Made by a program: the position numbers and the translations under genes. The notes beneath the pieces are model-generated. The model was not told the DNA's origin. It did no database searches and saw only the letters and a list, made by a program, of their open reading frames with translations. Shown here piece by piece: positions 50,601-59,600 of a DNA stretch of 64,000 nt (the first letter of the stretch is position 1; every line of letters begins with the position of its first letter). The DNA is from Larkinella insperata (lineage in GTDB: Bacteria; Bacteroidota; Bacteroidia; Cytophagales; Spirosomataceae). The DNA is taken from contig NZ_CP110973.1 of NCBI RefSeq assembly GCF_026248825.1, positions 6,469,501 through 6,533,500 on the forward strand, in the 5' to 3' direction.

Positions 50601-52552
50601 CCTGCAGGCGGTGTTCCGTTGAAGGTCCGGGTATCCGAGGTAAAGCTCAGCCACTCCGGCAAAGCCGTGTTATCGCTCAGGCTGGCGGAGTACGTCAGCA
50701 CATCGCCATCGGGATCCGTGAAGGCATTCGCATCAAACGCAAAGGTGAAAGCAAGGTTTGCTGTTGCGTGTTGTTCCGGAATTGCATTGGCAACTACTGG
50801 CGGGCGGGGCGCCTGATCGATTACCGTAAAGCTGATGGTGAGCGGGCGACCGGCGGTATCCGTTGCGGCAGTACCGACGTACGGTGTGGCGGTCAACGTA
50901 TAAGTACCAACTGCCGGTGTCCAGTTTTTGAAATCACCGTTGGTATCACCGAAGAGCGCATACGGCAAACCATTATCTACTTGCGTACGACCTTGTGCTC
51001 CAGTCAATACCATCCGTACCGATCCTACGGGGCTGGGGTTCGTATTAACCCGGATGTTTAAATTGCGACTGGGTAAGGTTGCCAGATTCAAGCGGTCGCC
51101 GTTAGCCATCACTTTGATCTCCTGATCGCTGGTGGCGTTCATCAGGCTGAAACTTACCACCGATTGCTGACTCACCGGCGGAACCACCGAAACCGTAACA
51201 ATTTCCTGCGCTGTCAGCACGGGACTTCCGTTATCGGCTGCTTTGATGGCAATGTTATACGTACCGAGCGCAGTTGGCGTCCAGCTAAATTCACCCGTAG
51301 TCGGATTGATGCTGGCACCACTGGGCCCTGAGATGCTATACGTTACACTCTGGCCGGCATCGGCATCCGTCGCCTGAGCCGTAAACGTCAGCGGCTTGTT
51401 GATTGTAGCAGTCTGGCTACCAATCGCCGTCAGCACCGGAATGGTGTTGGTGGTGGAATTGGTGAACGAAAGGACAAAGTCATCACTGGCTGAACCACCT
51501 TTCCCATCGCTGGCCAGCACCTTTACAGTAATAGGTGCGGTGTTGCTGGGCGCGATACCGCTAAACGTCCGGGTAGCTCCGTTGAAGCTTAACCATGAGG
51601 GCAGGGCAGCGTTGTTGTTCAGACTAGCGGAATACGTCATGGCATCATCATTGATATCCGTGAAGGTATTCGCAGGGACGGTATAAGACCAATTGGCACC
51701 AACCGTTGCTGTCTGATCGGGAATTTGCGCGGTAACAACCGGAGCGCTGTTGCCCGGCGTTGCACACTCGCTGGTTGTTTCAGCATTGGTCAGCAACTGA
51801 GCGGCTGACTGCGTAATCGTGGAGTGAAACAGCACGATCCGGTCAATCAGGTGGTACGACGCCCGCGCTGAGATTTGCAGTTTGTAAACACCTGGTGCGT
51901 TGAATTCAACCTTAACAGGCATGCCATCTTCGTCATTGGCGAAGGAGTTCCAGGCCCAAACCAGACCGGCGGCATTGTAAAAAATCTTGAACCAGCCGTC
52001 TCCACCCGCACCGAAGGCTACCGGCGATTTACCCGTTCCTTTGGGATATACGATGAGGCCGTTTTTTTCCGCATAAAAATCACTGGCGTCCGGGAAACGC
52101 AGCCAGGAGTCATTATGCTCATTACCAGCCGTTCCCAGACCGACTTTACTGCGCCACTGGAACGTATACTTCCCGGCTTTGGTGATTTTGACGGTGGTTT
52201 CGATTACTCCAATTCCCGGGGTCGCGAAGTTCTCGGCGTTTACCCAGGTAATGTAGCCACTTCCCGTGTAATTGGATTCGGTTGTTCTCTTCTGCCAGCC
52301 CGTGGGGAGCGTTAAGTTCTCTGTTTCAATAACGACCAGACCATTTTTCTCTTCATAAGGAGAAGGACAGTCGGCCAAGGCTACTCTTGCTGCTGCGTTG
52401 GGCAAGTTGCCTACTTTGACAGCGGAAATTTTGGTTGCGTTGCCTGGCTCCCGGCTACCGCTACTGCCGGGACCATCGTTGATCCGGGTCCTTGATGATG
52501 TCAACAAAGGTGACACCAACAGCACTAGAAAAAGGTAAAGATAATTTTTCAT
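47678..52552 (-). CDS. Giant T9SS surface protein with CBM-like, Ig-like, Kelch and PKD domains
   Basis: 1624 residues. The signal peptide (MKNYLYLFLVLLVSPLLTSS) is followed by a CBM6/35-like beta sandwich (about 60-245). Cadherin/He_PIG-type Ig domains with PVVTAQIPDQTATVGANW and PVLTAIGSQTATINKPL occupy about 270-460. The first copy of a ~115-residue module (VVSFSLMNATSDQEIKVM...) is at about 463-580, a further Ig domain at about 585-680. A Kelch propeller (GGRGIKPVQVYNP, GALSGSYP, GGNTKGHN, AAGRRTSA, GGESNQPA) covers about 684-984. A HYDIN/choice-of-anchor-like domain (about 985-1097), another Ig domain, module copy 2 (about 1197-1307), a PKD/REJ-like domain (1314-1404) and module copy 3 (1414-1527) follow. 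The last ~85 residues are a T9SS type A sorting domain (YPNPFTRSFNLQI). Surface-exposed adhesin or glycan binder; exact ligand unknown. Confidence 0.85.
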   Translation of the reverse strand: MKNYLYLFLVLLVSPLLTSSRTRINDGPGSSGSREPGNATKISAVKVGNLPNAAARVALADCPSPYEEKNGLVVIETENLTLPTGWQKRTTESNYTGSGYITWVNAENFATPGIGVIETTVKITKAGKYTFQWRSKVGLGTAGNEHNDSWLRFPDASDFYAEKNGLIVYPKGTGKSPVAFGAGGDGWFKIFYNAAGLVWAWNSFANDEDGMPVKVEFNAPGVYKLQISARASYHLIDRIVLFHSTITQSAAQLLTNAETTSECATPGNSAPVVTAQIPDQTATVGANWSYTVPANTFTDINDDAMTYSASLNNNAALPSWLSFNGATRTFSGIAPSNTAPITVKVLASDGKGGSASDDFVLSFTNSTTNTIPVLTAIGSQTATINKPLTFTAQATDADAGQSVTYSISGPSGASINPTTGEFSWTPTALGTYNIAIKAADNGSPVLTAQEIVTVSVVPPVSQQSVVSFSLMNATSDQEIKVMANGDRLNLATLPSRNLNIRVNTNPSPVGSVRMVLTGAQGRTQVDNGLPYALFGDTNGDFKNWTPAVGTYTLTATPYVGTAATDTAGRPLTISFTVIDQAPRPPVVANAIPEQHATANLAFTFAFDANAFTDPDGDVLTYSASLSDNTALPEWLSFTSDTRTFNGTPPAGGPESITVKVTANDGQNGTVSSNFVITIAPPIVAGGWQNIIPNTGKPTARFENGYVQVGDKFYLIGGRGIKPVQVYNPITKVWTNAAQTPVDMHHFQAVTLDGLVYVVGALSGSYPQEPTVNQVHIYDPKANKWYLGPDIPVDRRRGTAGVVVYNKKIYIVGGNTKGHNNGYVAWFDEYDPATGIWRTLADAPHARDHFQAVVYENKLYAAAGRRTSANTNQTFTLTVPEVDVYDFTTGQWSTLPNPIPTQRAGTTSVVLDGELVVIGGESNQPAAHGETEALNFGTGIWKKLANMQKGRHATQAIVNNGGIYVAAGSGAQGSNAISEQEVYFKGEPTTPTVTQVTPGSISDDAGSSKVLSAIPVNATRTSIIKLSNTGGNQAIVVTSASFPQGSEFKVNYPVPFVIPAGETVNLPISFSPLSEGFKNATLAIRSSDVDGDINISVLCEATAANKPPVLAEISSKTATLGQALTFTVQATDPDTDQSLTYSVAGAASASIDANTGAFSWTPTTTGTVSLTVTATDNGLPALSDQKVFTVTVPQAVVSFSLMNASNEQEIKEMSNGETINLATLPSRNLNIRINTNVGAVGSVRMVLSGKQSRTQTDNGLPYALFGDVNGNFNNWTPATGSYTLTATPYTASGAAGTAGTPLTLSFTVIDQAPSNTAPVARAGADQTITLPTNSVTLDGSTSSDANGSITAYSWTQQSGPALATLSNNSAATLTASNLVAGTYVFRLTVTDNQNTTASDEVIVTVSQAAAAQQVVSVSLMNADNEQEILTLTDGQVLNLATLVTRSLNIRANTNPSPVGSVRMVLSGKQSRTQTETGFPYALFGDNNGNYNGWTPAVGNYTLTVTPYTGAGATGAAGTPLTVSFSVVDQAAAGRLSVFGNPETAGMSIKTYPNPFTRSFNLQIKGRQEGKLPVVVYDSYGRVVLQLEDVASDQQINLGSEFVPGLYIIQVGKGNQAKRFKLVKGE

Positions 52553-54059
52553 ACTGAAGTAAATGGAATTTGAATAAGAATAGGATTAGATAAGTGAAAC
52601 AAAACGAAATTGATAATCAGATTTTCAAGCGTTAATGACTAAAAAGCATACTCCTTATTTGCATAGAAATCTTATTGGGCTGAGCTGACCTGCCCTTTTT
52701 GATAATAATAAATCTTTAAAGTCGTTGAGTAAACTACGCTATACCGGTTGATACTGGTCCTGTTGTTTACGGTCGAATTAATACCAACAAACCGTAAGTA
52801 CCCCACTTCTGGACAGCCAAAAAATGGCTAAAACTACCGTTTAGTTGCCCGTTTGGAACGTCAGTTCAGCGGTATGGCTCTCCTTAATTTGAAAATTAAA
52901 TCAGGCTAGGAAATCTGGTTAGGATAGTGGACAAATTCGTTTCATGTGGACACAGCCGAAACTTGCTTATATTCTGCAGTAGTGGCGGACTCTCTCTACT
53001 TATTTGCTATGGTTTCAGAATCCGATCAGAACAATAAGCTTTCTACTACTTACATGCACATTTAATCTGCCTTTAATTTCGAGCATAAAAATACCTATTA
53101 ATTTTAATTTACAAGTGACATTTAAATAAGCTTTTGCAAGAATCTAGCTTTTACTTCTAAGTATATATCATTAAACTTCCATCTGTACGCTATCTTTTCG
53201 ACTTGCTACTCATACCGCCAAACACAAAACACCCAAGCCTTAACTAGCAGATTTTCAATATTTTATATATAAACTTTGGACTAATTTGTATTAAAGAAAA
53301 ACCGGTTTAAGTAGATCTAGACGGTTTATTTTTCTACAATAAAAATTAATTATACGGTGTCAATTAACCTAACTGTTGACCCTTTAAAATATCACAGTAT
53401 AGATACGCTAAAAATTTATATAGAATTATAAAATTTCATATAACCTATCCTCATCTACCCGCCTATAAATAGACAGTTTTTTTAGTAATATTAAAAATAT
53501 ATCTTCTGATATATAGAGGCTTATGTCTTATTTATTACCCTGGACCGCCTATTTATCAGACAAACAAATCCACATTATCCCTTCTCGCCATTAAAGAATA
53601 TTGAACAAAACATATCTTCTCAAATCTACAAAGACTTAGCTGATAACATAATTGCCATACAAAGCCTCAAACTTTACCAGCTTAGTCAGGTCGTCAGCCA
53701 GCCAATAAATCTTCTTAATAATTTCACAATTCAACAGATTTTAACGCATTATACCTACGGCAAAGGCTTCTCTTCCGCATCACAGAAAATATTTGTCTTA
53801 TTATTCAAAGTCACTACTCGAATTTCTACCTCGTAATTATGACAACTTAGCGCAGACACCGGTTATAAAACACCCCGCTCTTGTCTGATTAATCGGCTTT
53901 GTAGAATCACTTTCCTGAACGAAACTGCTCCCGTATGGATATTCGAGCAAGTTCTGTGTCCAGGCATTGAAACTTCTTTTGCAGGGATGCCTTGTAGATA
54001 AAGAAAACCCCAACTGGTTAATAGCAGATTAGGCCGGTCCGGAAGCATCTACTCTGTTA
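52553..54059. other. Long AT-rich gap
   Basis: About 1.5 kb separating the giant gene from the AraC regulator. It is strongly AT-rich (52600-53900) and contains no ORF that looks like a gene; a 61-codon minus-strand ORF at 53863-54048 is rejected. A 33-codon open stretch reading IIKKIYWLADDLTKLVKFEA on the minus strand (around 53640-53735) could be a decayed gene piece, but it lacks a start. Long AT-rich leaders are common before Bacteroidota surface genes. Confidence 0.5.
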
Positions 54060-54064
54060 ATGCG

Positions 54065-54083
54065 TATATTTGATTCTTGCAAA
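54065..54083 (+). promoter_or_regulatory. Promoter and TTGCAAA half-site of the AraC gene
   Basis: TATATTTG (54065-54072), an exact -7 element, is 24-31 nt upstream of the ATG at 54096 and upstream of the gene's longer possible start, which shows the shorter start is right. A TTGCAAA sequence (54077-54083, in gattcttgcaaa) overlaps the expected transcription start and matches the direct repeats upstream of the target SDR gene, so the regulator may repress itself. Confidence 0.6.
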
Positions 54084-54095
54084 TTTTGTCCTGTC

Positions 54096-55007
54096 ATGGA
54101 GATTAAAACCCTGGAAAGTTTTTACAAGGATACGGCTGCGTTAATTCCCGAAGGCATCAACAAGGAAATTGGTCATTTTAATGTCTTTAAGATTGACGAG
54201 ATACACGCGCAAAATCGCAAAAACCCTAAACCGGTTATGCCGTATAACCGCCGTGCCTATTATAAAATCAGTCTGATCAGTGGTCGCAATCGGGCTGAAT
54301 ATGCCGACAAGGTTATCGATATCGAAAAAAACGCGCTGCTTTTTGCAACCCCGAAAATTCCTTATCACTACGTACCGCAGGATGACGACCAGTTTGGCTA
54401 TTTCTGCATTTTTACGAGCGATTTTCTGCTTCACAGTAAAAGTGGCGTTGTATTGGACGAGCTGCCGATTTATCATCCCGGTGGTTATCCTATTTTTCTG
54501 CTTTCCGACGAAGAGGCCGACGACATATCGTACGTATTCAAAAAAATGCACAACGAATTGTCTTCAAATTACGCTTACAAGTATGATCTACTAAGGAATT
54601 ACGTCCTCGAACTGATCCATCTTGGCCAGAAGCTGCAACCCGCAACGGCCTTATACCCAACCCATAATGCGTCGGCCCGGGTTTCGTCGCTGTTCATTGA
54701 ACTTCTGGAGCGGCAGTTCCCGATTGAGTCGCCCCACCAGAGGTTAAGCTTGCGCACGGCGAAGGATTTTGCCGACCGGCTGGCGGTTCACGTCAACCAC
54801 CTCAACAAAGTCTTGAAGGAAAACACCGGCAAAACCACCACCGACCTGATCAGCGGCCGCGTTCTACAGGAAGCGAAAATCCTGCTCAAACAAACTGACT
54901 GGAATATCTCCGAAATTGCTCATTCCCTCGGCTTTGAAGAAGTAGCCCACTTCTCCAATTTTTTCAAGAAGCAGACTTCCTTTGCACCACTGGCCTTCCG
55001 GGCTTAA
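54096..55007 (+). CDS. AraC-family transcriptional regulator
   Basis: 303 residues from MEIKTLESFYKDT. The N-terminal ~180 residues form a cupin-like sensing domain (AYYKISLISGRNRAEYAD, PKIPYHYVPQDDDQ). The C-terminal AraC double helix-turn-helix covers about 205-300, with LAVHVNHLNKVLKEN and SEIAHSLGFEEVAHFSNFFK, and ends FAPLAFRA as in this family. It is 96 bp upstream of an SDR gene on the same strand. Such regulators normally activate the adjacent enzyme in response to a small molecule. TTGCAAA repeats fit its operator. Confidence 0.92.
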   Translation: MEIKTLESFYKDTAALIPEGINKEIGHFNVFKIDEIHAQNRKNPKPVMPYNRRAYYKISLISGRNRAEYADKVIDIEKNALLFATPKIPYHYVPQDDDQFGYFCIFTSDFLLHSKSGVVLDELPIYHPGGYPIFLLSDEEADDISYVFKKMHNELSSNYAYKYDLLRNYVLELIHLGQKLQPATALYPTHNASARVSSLFIELLERQFPIESPHQRLSLRTAKDFADRLAVHVNHLNKVLKENTGKTTTDLISGRVLQEAKILLKQTDWNISEIAHSLGFEEVAHFSNFFKKQTSFAPLAFRA

Positions 55008-55020
55008 GCGACTTTGAATT

Positions 55021-55048
55021 TTGCAAATGATGGATTGATGCTTGCAAA
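55021..55048 (+). promoter_or_regulatory. Candidate AraC operator: two TTGCAAA repeats 21 bp apart
   Basis: TTGCAAA at 55021-55027 and again at 55042-55048 are same-strand repeats whose starts are exactly 21 bp (two helical turns) apart. This is the arrangement seen for known AraC half-sites. They end about 22 bp before the -7 element at 55070, a standard activator position. Confidence 0.6.
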
Positions 55049-55069
55049 CACCTGAATCTTGAGGCACTC

Positions 55070-55077
55070 TACTTTTG
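55070..55077 (+). promoter_or_regulatory. -7 promoter element TACTTTTG
   Basis: Exact TAnnTTTG 27-34 nt upstream of the SDR start at 55104. The -33 TTG is poor, which fits a promoter that needs an activator. Confidence 0.6.
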
Positions 55078-55103
55078 TATCATCATAACCAATCAAAACA
55101 AAG

Positions 55104-55865
55104 ATGAACAACAGTAAGATTGCGCTGGTAACCGGCGGCAGCCGTGGTCTGGGAAAAAATATGGCCTTAAGCCTGGCTCAAAAAGGGATTGACGTTATTC
55201 TCACCTACAACAGCCAAAAAGATGAAGCAACGGCGGTGGTGAACGAAATCGAACAAATTGGGCAGAAAGCGGCATTTCTGCAACTAAACACCGGTGATGT
55301 AGGGAGCTTTGACGGCTTTTTTGAACAGTTAAAAACTATTCTGGAAACCACATTCGGCGCGGACCGTTTCGATTTCCTGATTAATAATGCCGGTATCGGT
55401 ATTCACGCTCCATTTGCTGAAACCACCGAAGAACAGTTTGACCAACTGTCGAATATCCATTTGAAAGGGGTATTTTTTCTGACGCAAAAGGCTTTGCCGC
55501 TGCTGAATGACGGCGGACGGATTGTCAACGTTTCGAGCGGACTGGCTCGCTTCGCCGTTCCTGGCTCTTCGGCCTACGGAGCGCTGAAAGCCGCCGTTGA
55601 AATGCTGACCCGATATCAGGCTAAAGAATTGGGTGCTAGAGGAATAACCGTCAATGTGGTCGCTCCGGGCGCCATTGAGACGGACTTTGGCGGAGGCCAA
55701 GTGCGGGACAATGTTCAACTGAACCAGTGGGTAGCCGGTGTTACGGCTTTAGGTCGCGCGGGCCTTCCCGACGATATTGGCGGTGTCGTGGCTTTCTTGT
55801 GTACAGATGACGCCCGGTGGATCAACGGCCAACGAATTGAAGTATCCGGCGGGATGAACTTGTAA
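55104..55865 (+). CDS. SDR-family oxidoreductase, likely target of the AraC regulator
   Basis: 253 residues. A complete classical SDR: TGGSRGLG (10-17), NNAG (94-97), catalytic S144/S145, and Y158/K162 (YGALK). It carries the C-terminal GxxxVSGGMNL motif of NAD(P)-dependent beta-ketoacyl-reductase-like enzymes. Gly at position 11 and the basic residue after it (TGGSRG) fit NADP preference. The physiological substrate is unknown; AraC/SDR pairs are common in Bacteroidota and usually handle small carbonyl compounds. Confidence 0.92.
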   Translation: MNNSKIALVTGGSRGLGKNMALSLAQKGIDVILTYNSQKDEATAVVNEIEQIGQKAAFLQLNTGDVGSFDGFFEQLKTILETTFGADRFDFLINNAGIGIHAPFAETTEEQFDQLSNIHLKGVFFLTQKALPLLNDGGRIVNVSSGLARFAVPGSSAYGALKAAVEMLTRYQAKELGARGITVNVVAPGAIETDFGGGQVRDNVQLNQWVAGVTALGRAGLPDDIGGVVAFLCTDDARWINGQRIEVSGGMNL

Positions 55866-55895
55866 GTCTGCTTTTTCCTTTTTTTCTGAAAGTTA

Positions 55896-55942
55896 TAAAC
55901 CCATCATTTGTGGCAATTGTCCACATTTGGTGGGTTATTTTT
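55896..55942 (+). terminator. Hairpin terminator after the SDR gene
   Basis: Two arms (around 55898-55913 and 55921-55936, aacccat...gtgg and ccac...tgggtt) form an imperfect stem-loop with a caattgt loop, followed by attttt. It lies 30 nt after the SDR stop. Confidence 0.6.
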
Positions 55943-56278
55943 GCTTCAAACCCCTTTCTAAGCTTCAAAAATACACCCATCGTATTTCTGATAATTGGGT
56001 AATAACCGCCCGAAATAGAATTGGATGATCAGATGTTTTTTAATTCTTTACCAAATTCCTTCTTCATAGTTTTCGGCTTAATCTCTTGCTAGCTTTTATG
56101 GGCCTGTTTGACGATAAAACGCCTTTTCAACTTTTTCTTCTTGTAAAAACACCATTTCTACTGTTTTTTACCAATTCCTTCATATTTTAATTATAAAAAG
56201 ATTGAGTATATCCCGTAAAACATTCGAAAATAGATTGACGTTTGTATATCATATATCCATTAAATCGCTATCAATACC
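55943..56278. other. Gap with no supported gene
   Basis: About 340 bp, AT-rich, upstream of the small membrane protein. No ORF, RNA gene or exact TAnnTTTG was seen. Confidence 0.4.
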
Positions 56279-56560
56279 ATGGAATATATCATCCTCGGAA
56301 TACTCGCTTTACTAGCAACGGTTGCGGCTATCTATAAATCCAGCTTATCCAGTAGCCAGCAAAAAACCAAAAACAGTCTGATCAACGCACTCATTAAAGT
56401 CTGCATTAAAATGAAAGCTGATCCGGAACTTCTGGCGGCACTAAAGAAACGTGGTCAGGAACTGGATGATGACGATCTTCTGATGCGGATTAATTTGTGG
56501 CTTTTTTCTGAATCAAAACATGAGAAGCAACTTTCGGGCACCATCAAAAATTACGACTGA
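56279..56560 (+). CDS. Small protein with N-terminal membrane anchor, 93 residues
   Basis: A single hydrophobic helix at residues 3-20 (YIILGILALLATVAAIYK) followed by a charged, helical soluble part with KTKNSLINALIKVCIKMKAD and a DDDDL acidic cluster (about 62-68). It looks like a membrane-anchored helical protein; no family is recognised. The gene stands between two giant surface-protein genes and ends before a long palindrome. No signal-peptidase site is obvious, so the helix is probably retained. Confidence 0.55.
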   Translation: MEYIILGILALLATVAAIYKSSLSSSQQKTKNSLINALIKVCIKMKADPELLAALKKRGQELDDDDLLMRINLWLFSESKHEKQLSGTIKNYD

Positions 56561-56613
56561 CAGCTCCCAAGGCAATCAAATCCCATATTTAATGTAGTGA
56601 AGCAGAACCAATC

Positions 56614-56675
56614 TATTTTACGAATACAAAAACGGTCCAGGAATGCTCCTGGACCGTTTTTGTATTCGTAAAATA
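56614..56675. terminator. 29-bp perfect palindrome between converging genes
   Basis: Arms at 56614-56642 and 56647-56675 are exactly complementary over 29 bp with a 4-nt loop (atgc), including poly-A and poly-T stretches within the stem. It serves as terminator for the small membrane gene and for the giant gene on the opposite strand. The perfection and length are greater than an ordinary terminator needs. Confidence 0.85.
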
Positions 56676-56681
56676 TAATTG

Positions 56682-59600
56682 TTAGTGAGTTTTGATCACC
56701 TTCAGGGTTCGGCTTTGTTCCGGAGTACTGACTCGAAGAATCAAAATACCCGCAGCCTGCCCTTTAACTGACAACCGTTGCTGTTCCAACGAAGTCGCTT
56801 CCTGAAGTTGAAGCTCAGCTACCGTTTGTCCTTTTGCATCCAGTAGTTGCGTTCGCAACGGACGACCGCTGGCTCCCTTCACTTCTACTACTACCTCATC
56901 ATTGGTAATCGGGTTACCTAACAACACCACCTGCAGACCACCATCCTCTTCCGCCGAGACACGTGCTCCGGATGCCTGATCGATGACCGTGAAGCTGATC
57001 GTCAGCGGAGTACCCGCCGTGCCCCCGGCGGCTGTGGCCGTGTATGGCGTGGCCGTCAGCGTGTAACTGCCCACCGCTGGTGTCCAGTTGTTGAAGTTGC
57101 CGTTGCTGTCGCCAAACAGGGCATAGGGTACCCCGTTGTCAACCTGGTTACGGCTTTGCTTGCCACTCAACACCATCCGCACCGAGCCCACTGTACCGGG
57201 GTTGGTATTAACCCGGATGTTGATGCTGCGCGAAGCCAGCGTGGCCAGGTTGACCGTCTCCCCATCACTCATCACCTTGATCTCCTGATCACTGGTGGCG
57301 TTCATCAAGCTGAAGCTAACCACACTTTGCGGAACTGCTGGGTCCGGATTAACCGTCACACTAATGACTTCCTGCGCAGACAGAACCGGGCTACCATTGT
57401 CGGTTACCTTCACTGTCAGGCTAAAGGTGCCGGTGGTCGTCGGCGTCCAGCTGAAGGCCCCCGTGCTGGCGTTGATGCTGGCACCCGATGGACCCGACAC
57501 ACTGTAGGTCAGCGTTTGAGCCGGCACATCACTATCCGTCGCTTGAGCTGTGAAACTTAGCGTTTGACCCAGCGTGACAGTTTTGTTGCCGATGGCGGTT
57601 AGCACCGGGGCAAAGTTGGTGACAGGGGCCTGGTCGATGACCGTGAAGCTGATCGTCAGCGGAGTACCCGCCGTGCCCCCGGCTGCTGTGGCCGTGTATG
57701 GCGTGGCCGTCAGCGTGTAACTGCCCACCGCTGGTGTCCAGTTGTTGAAGTTGCCGTTGCTGTCGCCAAACAGGGCATAGGGTACCCCGTTGTCAACCTG
57801 GTTACGGCTTTGCTTGCCACTCAACACCATCCGCACCGAGCCCACTGTACCGGGGTTGGTATTAACCCGGATGTTGATGCTGCGCGAAGCCAGCGTGGCC
57901 AGGTTGACCGTCTCCCCATCACTCATCACCTTGATCTCCTGATCACTGGTGGCGTTCATCAAGCTGAAGCTAACCACCGCCTGCGACTGCTGCGGGGCAG
58001 CACTGACCGTCACCGTAATCACTTCCTGGGCTGACATGGAGGGGCTGCCATTGTCGGTCACCGTTACGGTCAGATTCACCGTACCCGTCGTGGTGGGTGT
58101 CCAGCTGAAGGCCCCCGTGCTGGCGTTGATGCTGGCCGATGCCGGGCCCGTCAGGCTGTAGGTCAGCGTCTGAGCCGGCACGTCACTATCGGTCGCCTGA
58201 GCCGTGAAGCTTAACGTTTGACCGACCGTAGCGGTCTTGCTGCCAATGCTGGCCAGCACCGGGGCCGTGTTGGCCGGGCTGATGCTGATCACAAAACTGC
58301 CGCTGACACTGCCACCTTTACCATCATTGGCCGTCACTTTCACACTCAGACTGGCCGGTGTACTGCTGGTGGGTGTACCGCTGAAGGTGCGACTGCTGGC
58401 GTTGAAGCTCAGCCAGGCCGGCAGGGCCGCATTGTTCTCCAGGCTGGCCGTGTAGGTCAGAGCATCCCCATCGGCATCCGTGAAGCTGCCCGCGCTGAAC
58501 TGGTAGCTGAAGGCCGTGCCCACTTTGGCGCTTTGATTCACCAACGCCGTGGCTACCACCGGGGGCTGGTTGGTGGGGGCGGCCGTGTTGACTGTCACCG
58601 TGATGACTTCCTGCGCCGACAGAGCGGGCGAACCGCTGTCGGTCACCTTGATGGTCAGACTCACCGTACCCGTCGTGGTGGGCGTCCAGTTGAAGGCTCC
58701 CGTGCTGGCGTTGATGCTGGCCGATGCCGGGCCCGTCAGGCTGTAGGTCAACGTTTGAGTCGGCACGTCGCTGTCGGTGGCCTGAGCTGTGAAGCTCAGC
58801 GGCTGACCCAGCGTAACGATCTTATTACCAATCGCAGCCAAGACTGGAGCGGTATTAGATGGGCTGATGCTGATCACAAAACTGCCGCTGACACTGCCAC
58901 CTTTACCATCATTGGCCGTCACTTTCACACTCAGACTGGCCGGTGTACTGCTGGTGGGTGTACCGCTGAAGGTGCGACTGCTGGCGTTGAAGCTCAGCCA
59001 GGCCGGCAGGGCCGCATTGTTCTCCAGGCTGGCCGTGTAGGTCAGAGCATCCCCATCGGCATCCGTGAAGCTGCCCGCGCTGAACTGGTAGCTGAAGGCC
59101 GTGCCCACTTTGGCGCTTTGATTCACCAACGCCGTGGCTACCACCGGGGGCTGGTTGGTGGGGGCGGCCGTGTTGACTGTCACCGTGATGACTTCCTGCG
59201 CCGACAGAGCGGGCGAACCGCTGTCGGTCACCTTGATGGTCAGACTCACCGTACCCGTTGTGGTGGGCGTCCAGTTGAAGGCTCCCGTGCTGGCGTTGAT
59301 GCTGGCCGATGCCGGGCCCGTCAGGCTGTAGGTCAACGTTTGAGTCGGCACGTCGCTGTCGGTGGCCTGAGCTGTGAAGCTCAGCGGCTGACCCAGCGTA
59401 ACGGTTTTGTTGCCGATGGATGCTAGTACCGGCGCGGTATTTGCCGCCTGAGCTGCTCCAATTATGATCACAAAACTGTCGCTTACATTACCTCCTCGTC
59501 CATCGTTCGCCGTCACCTTTACAGTGATACTGGCGGGGTTTGCACTGGTCGGTGTACCGCTGAAGGTGCGACTGCTGGCGTTGAAGCTCAGCCAGGCCGG

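Noticed and set aside
53863..54048. 61-codon minus-strand ORF upstream of the AraC gene.
   Set aside because: Low-quality sequence in an AT-rich leader, no support.
58218..59426. 402-codon antisense ORF inside the repeat region.
   Set aside because: Repeats on the sense strand make the opposite strand open; no domain features.
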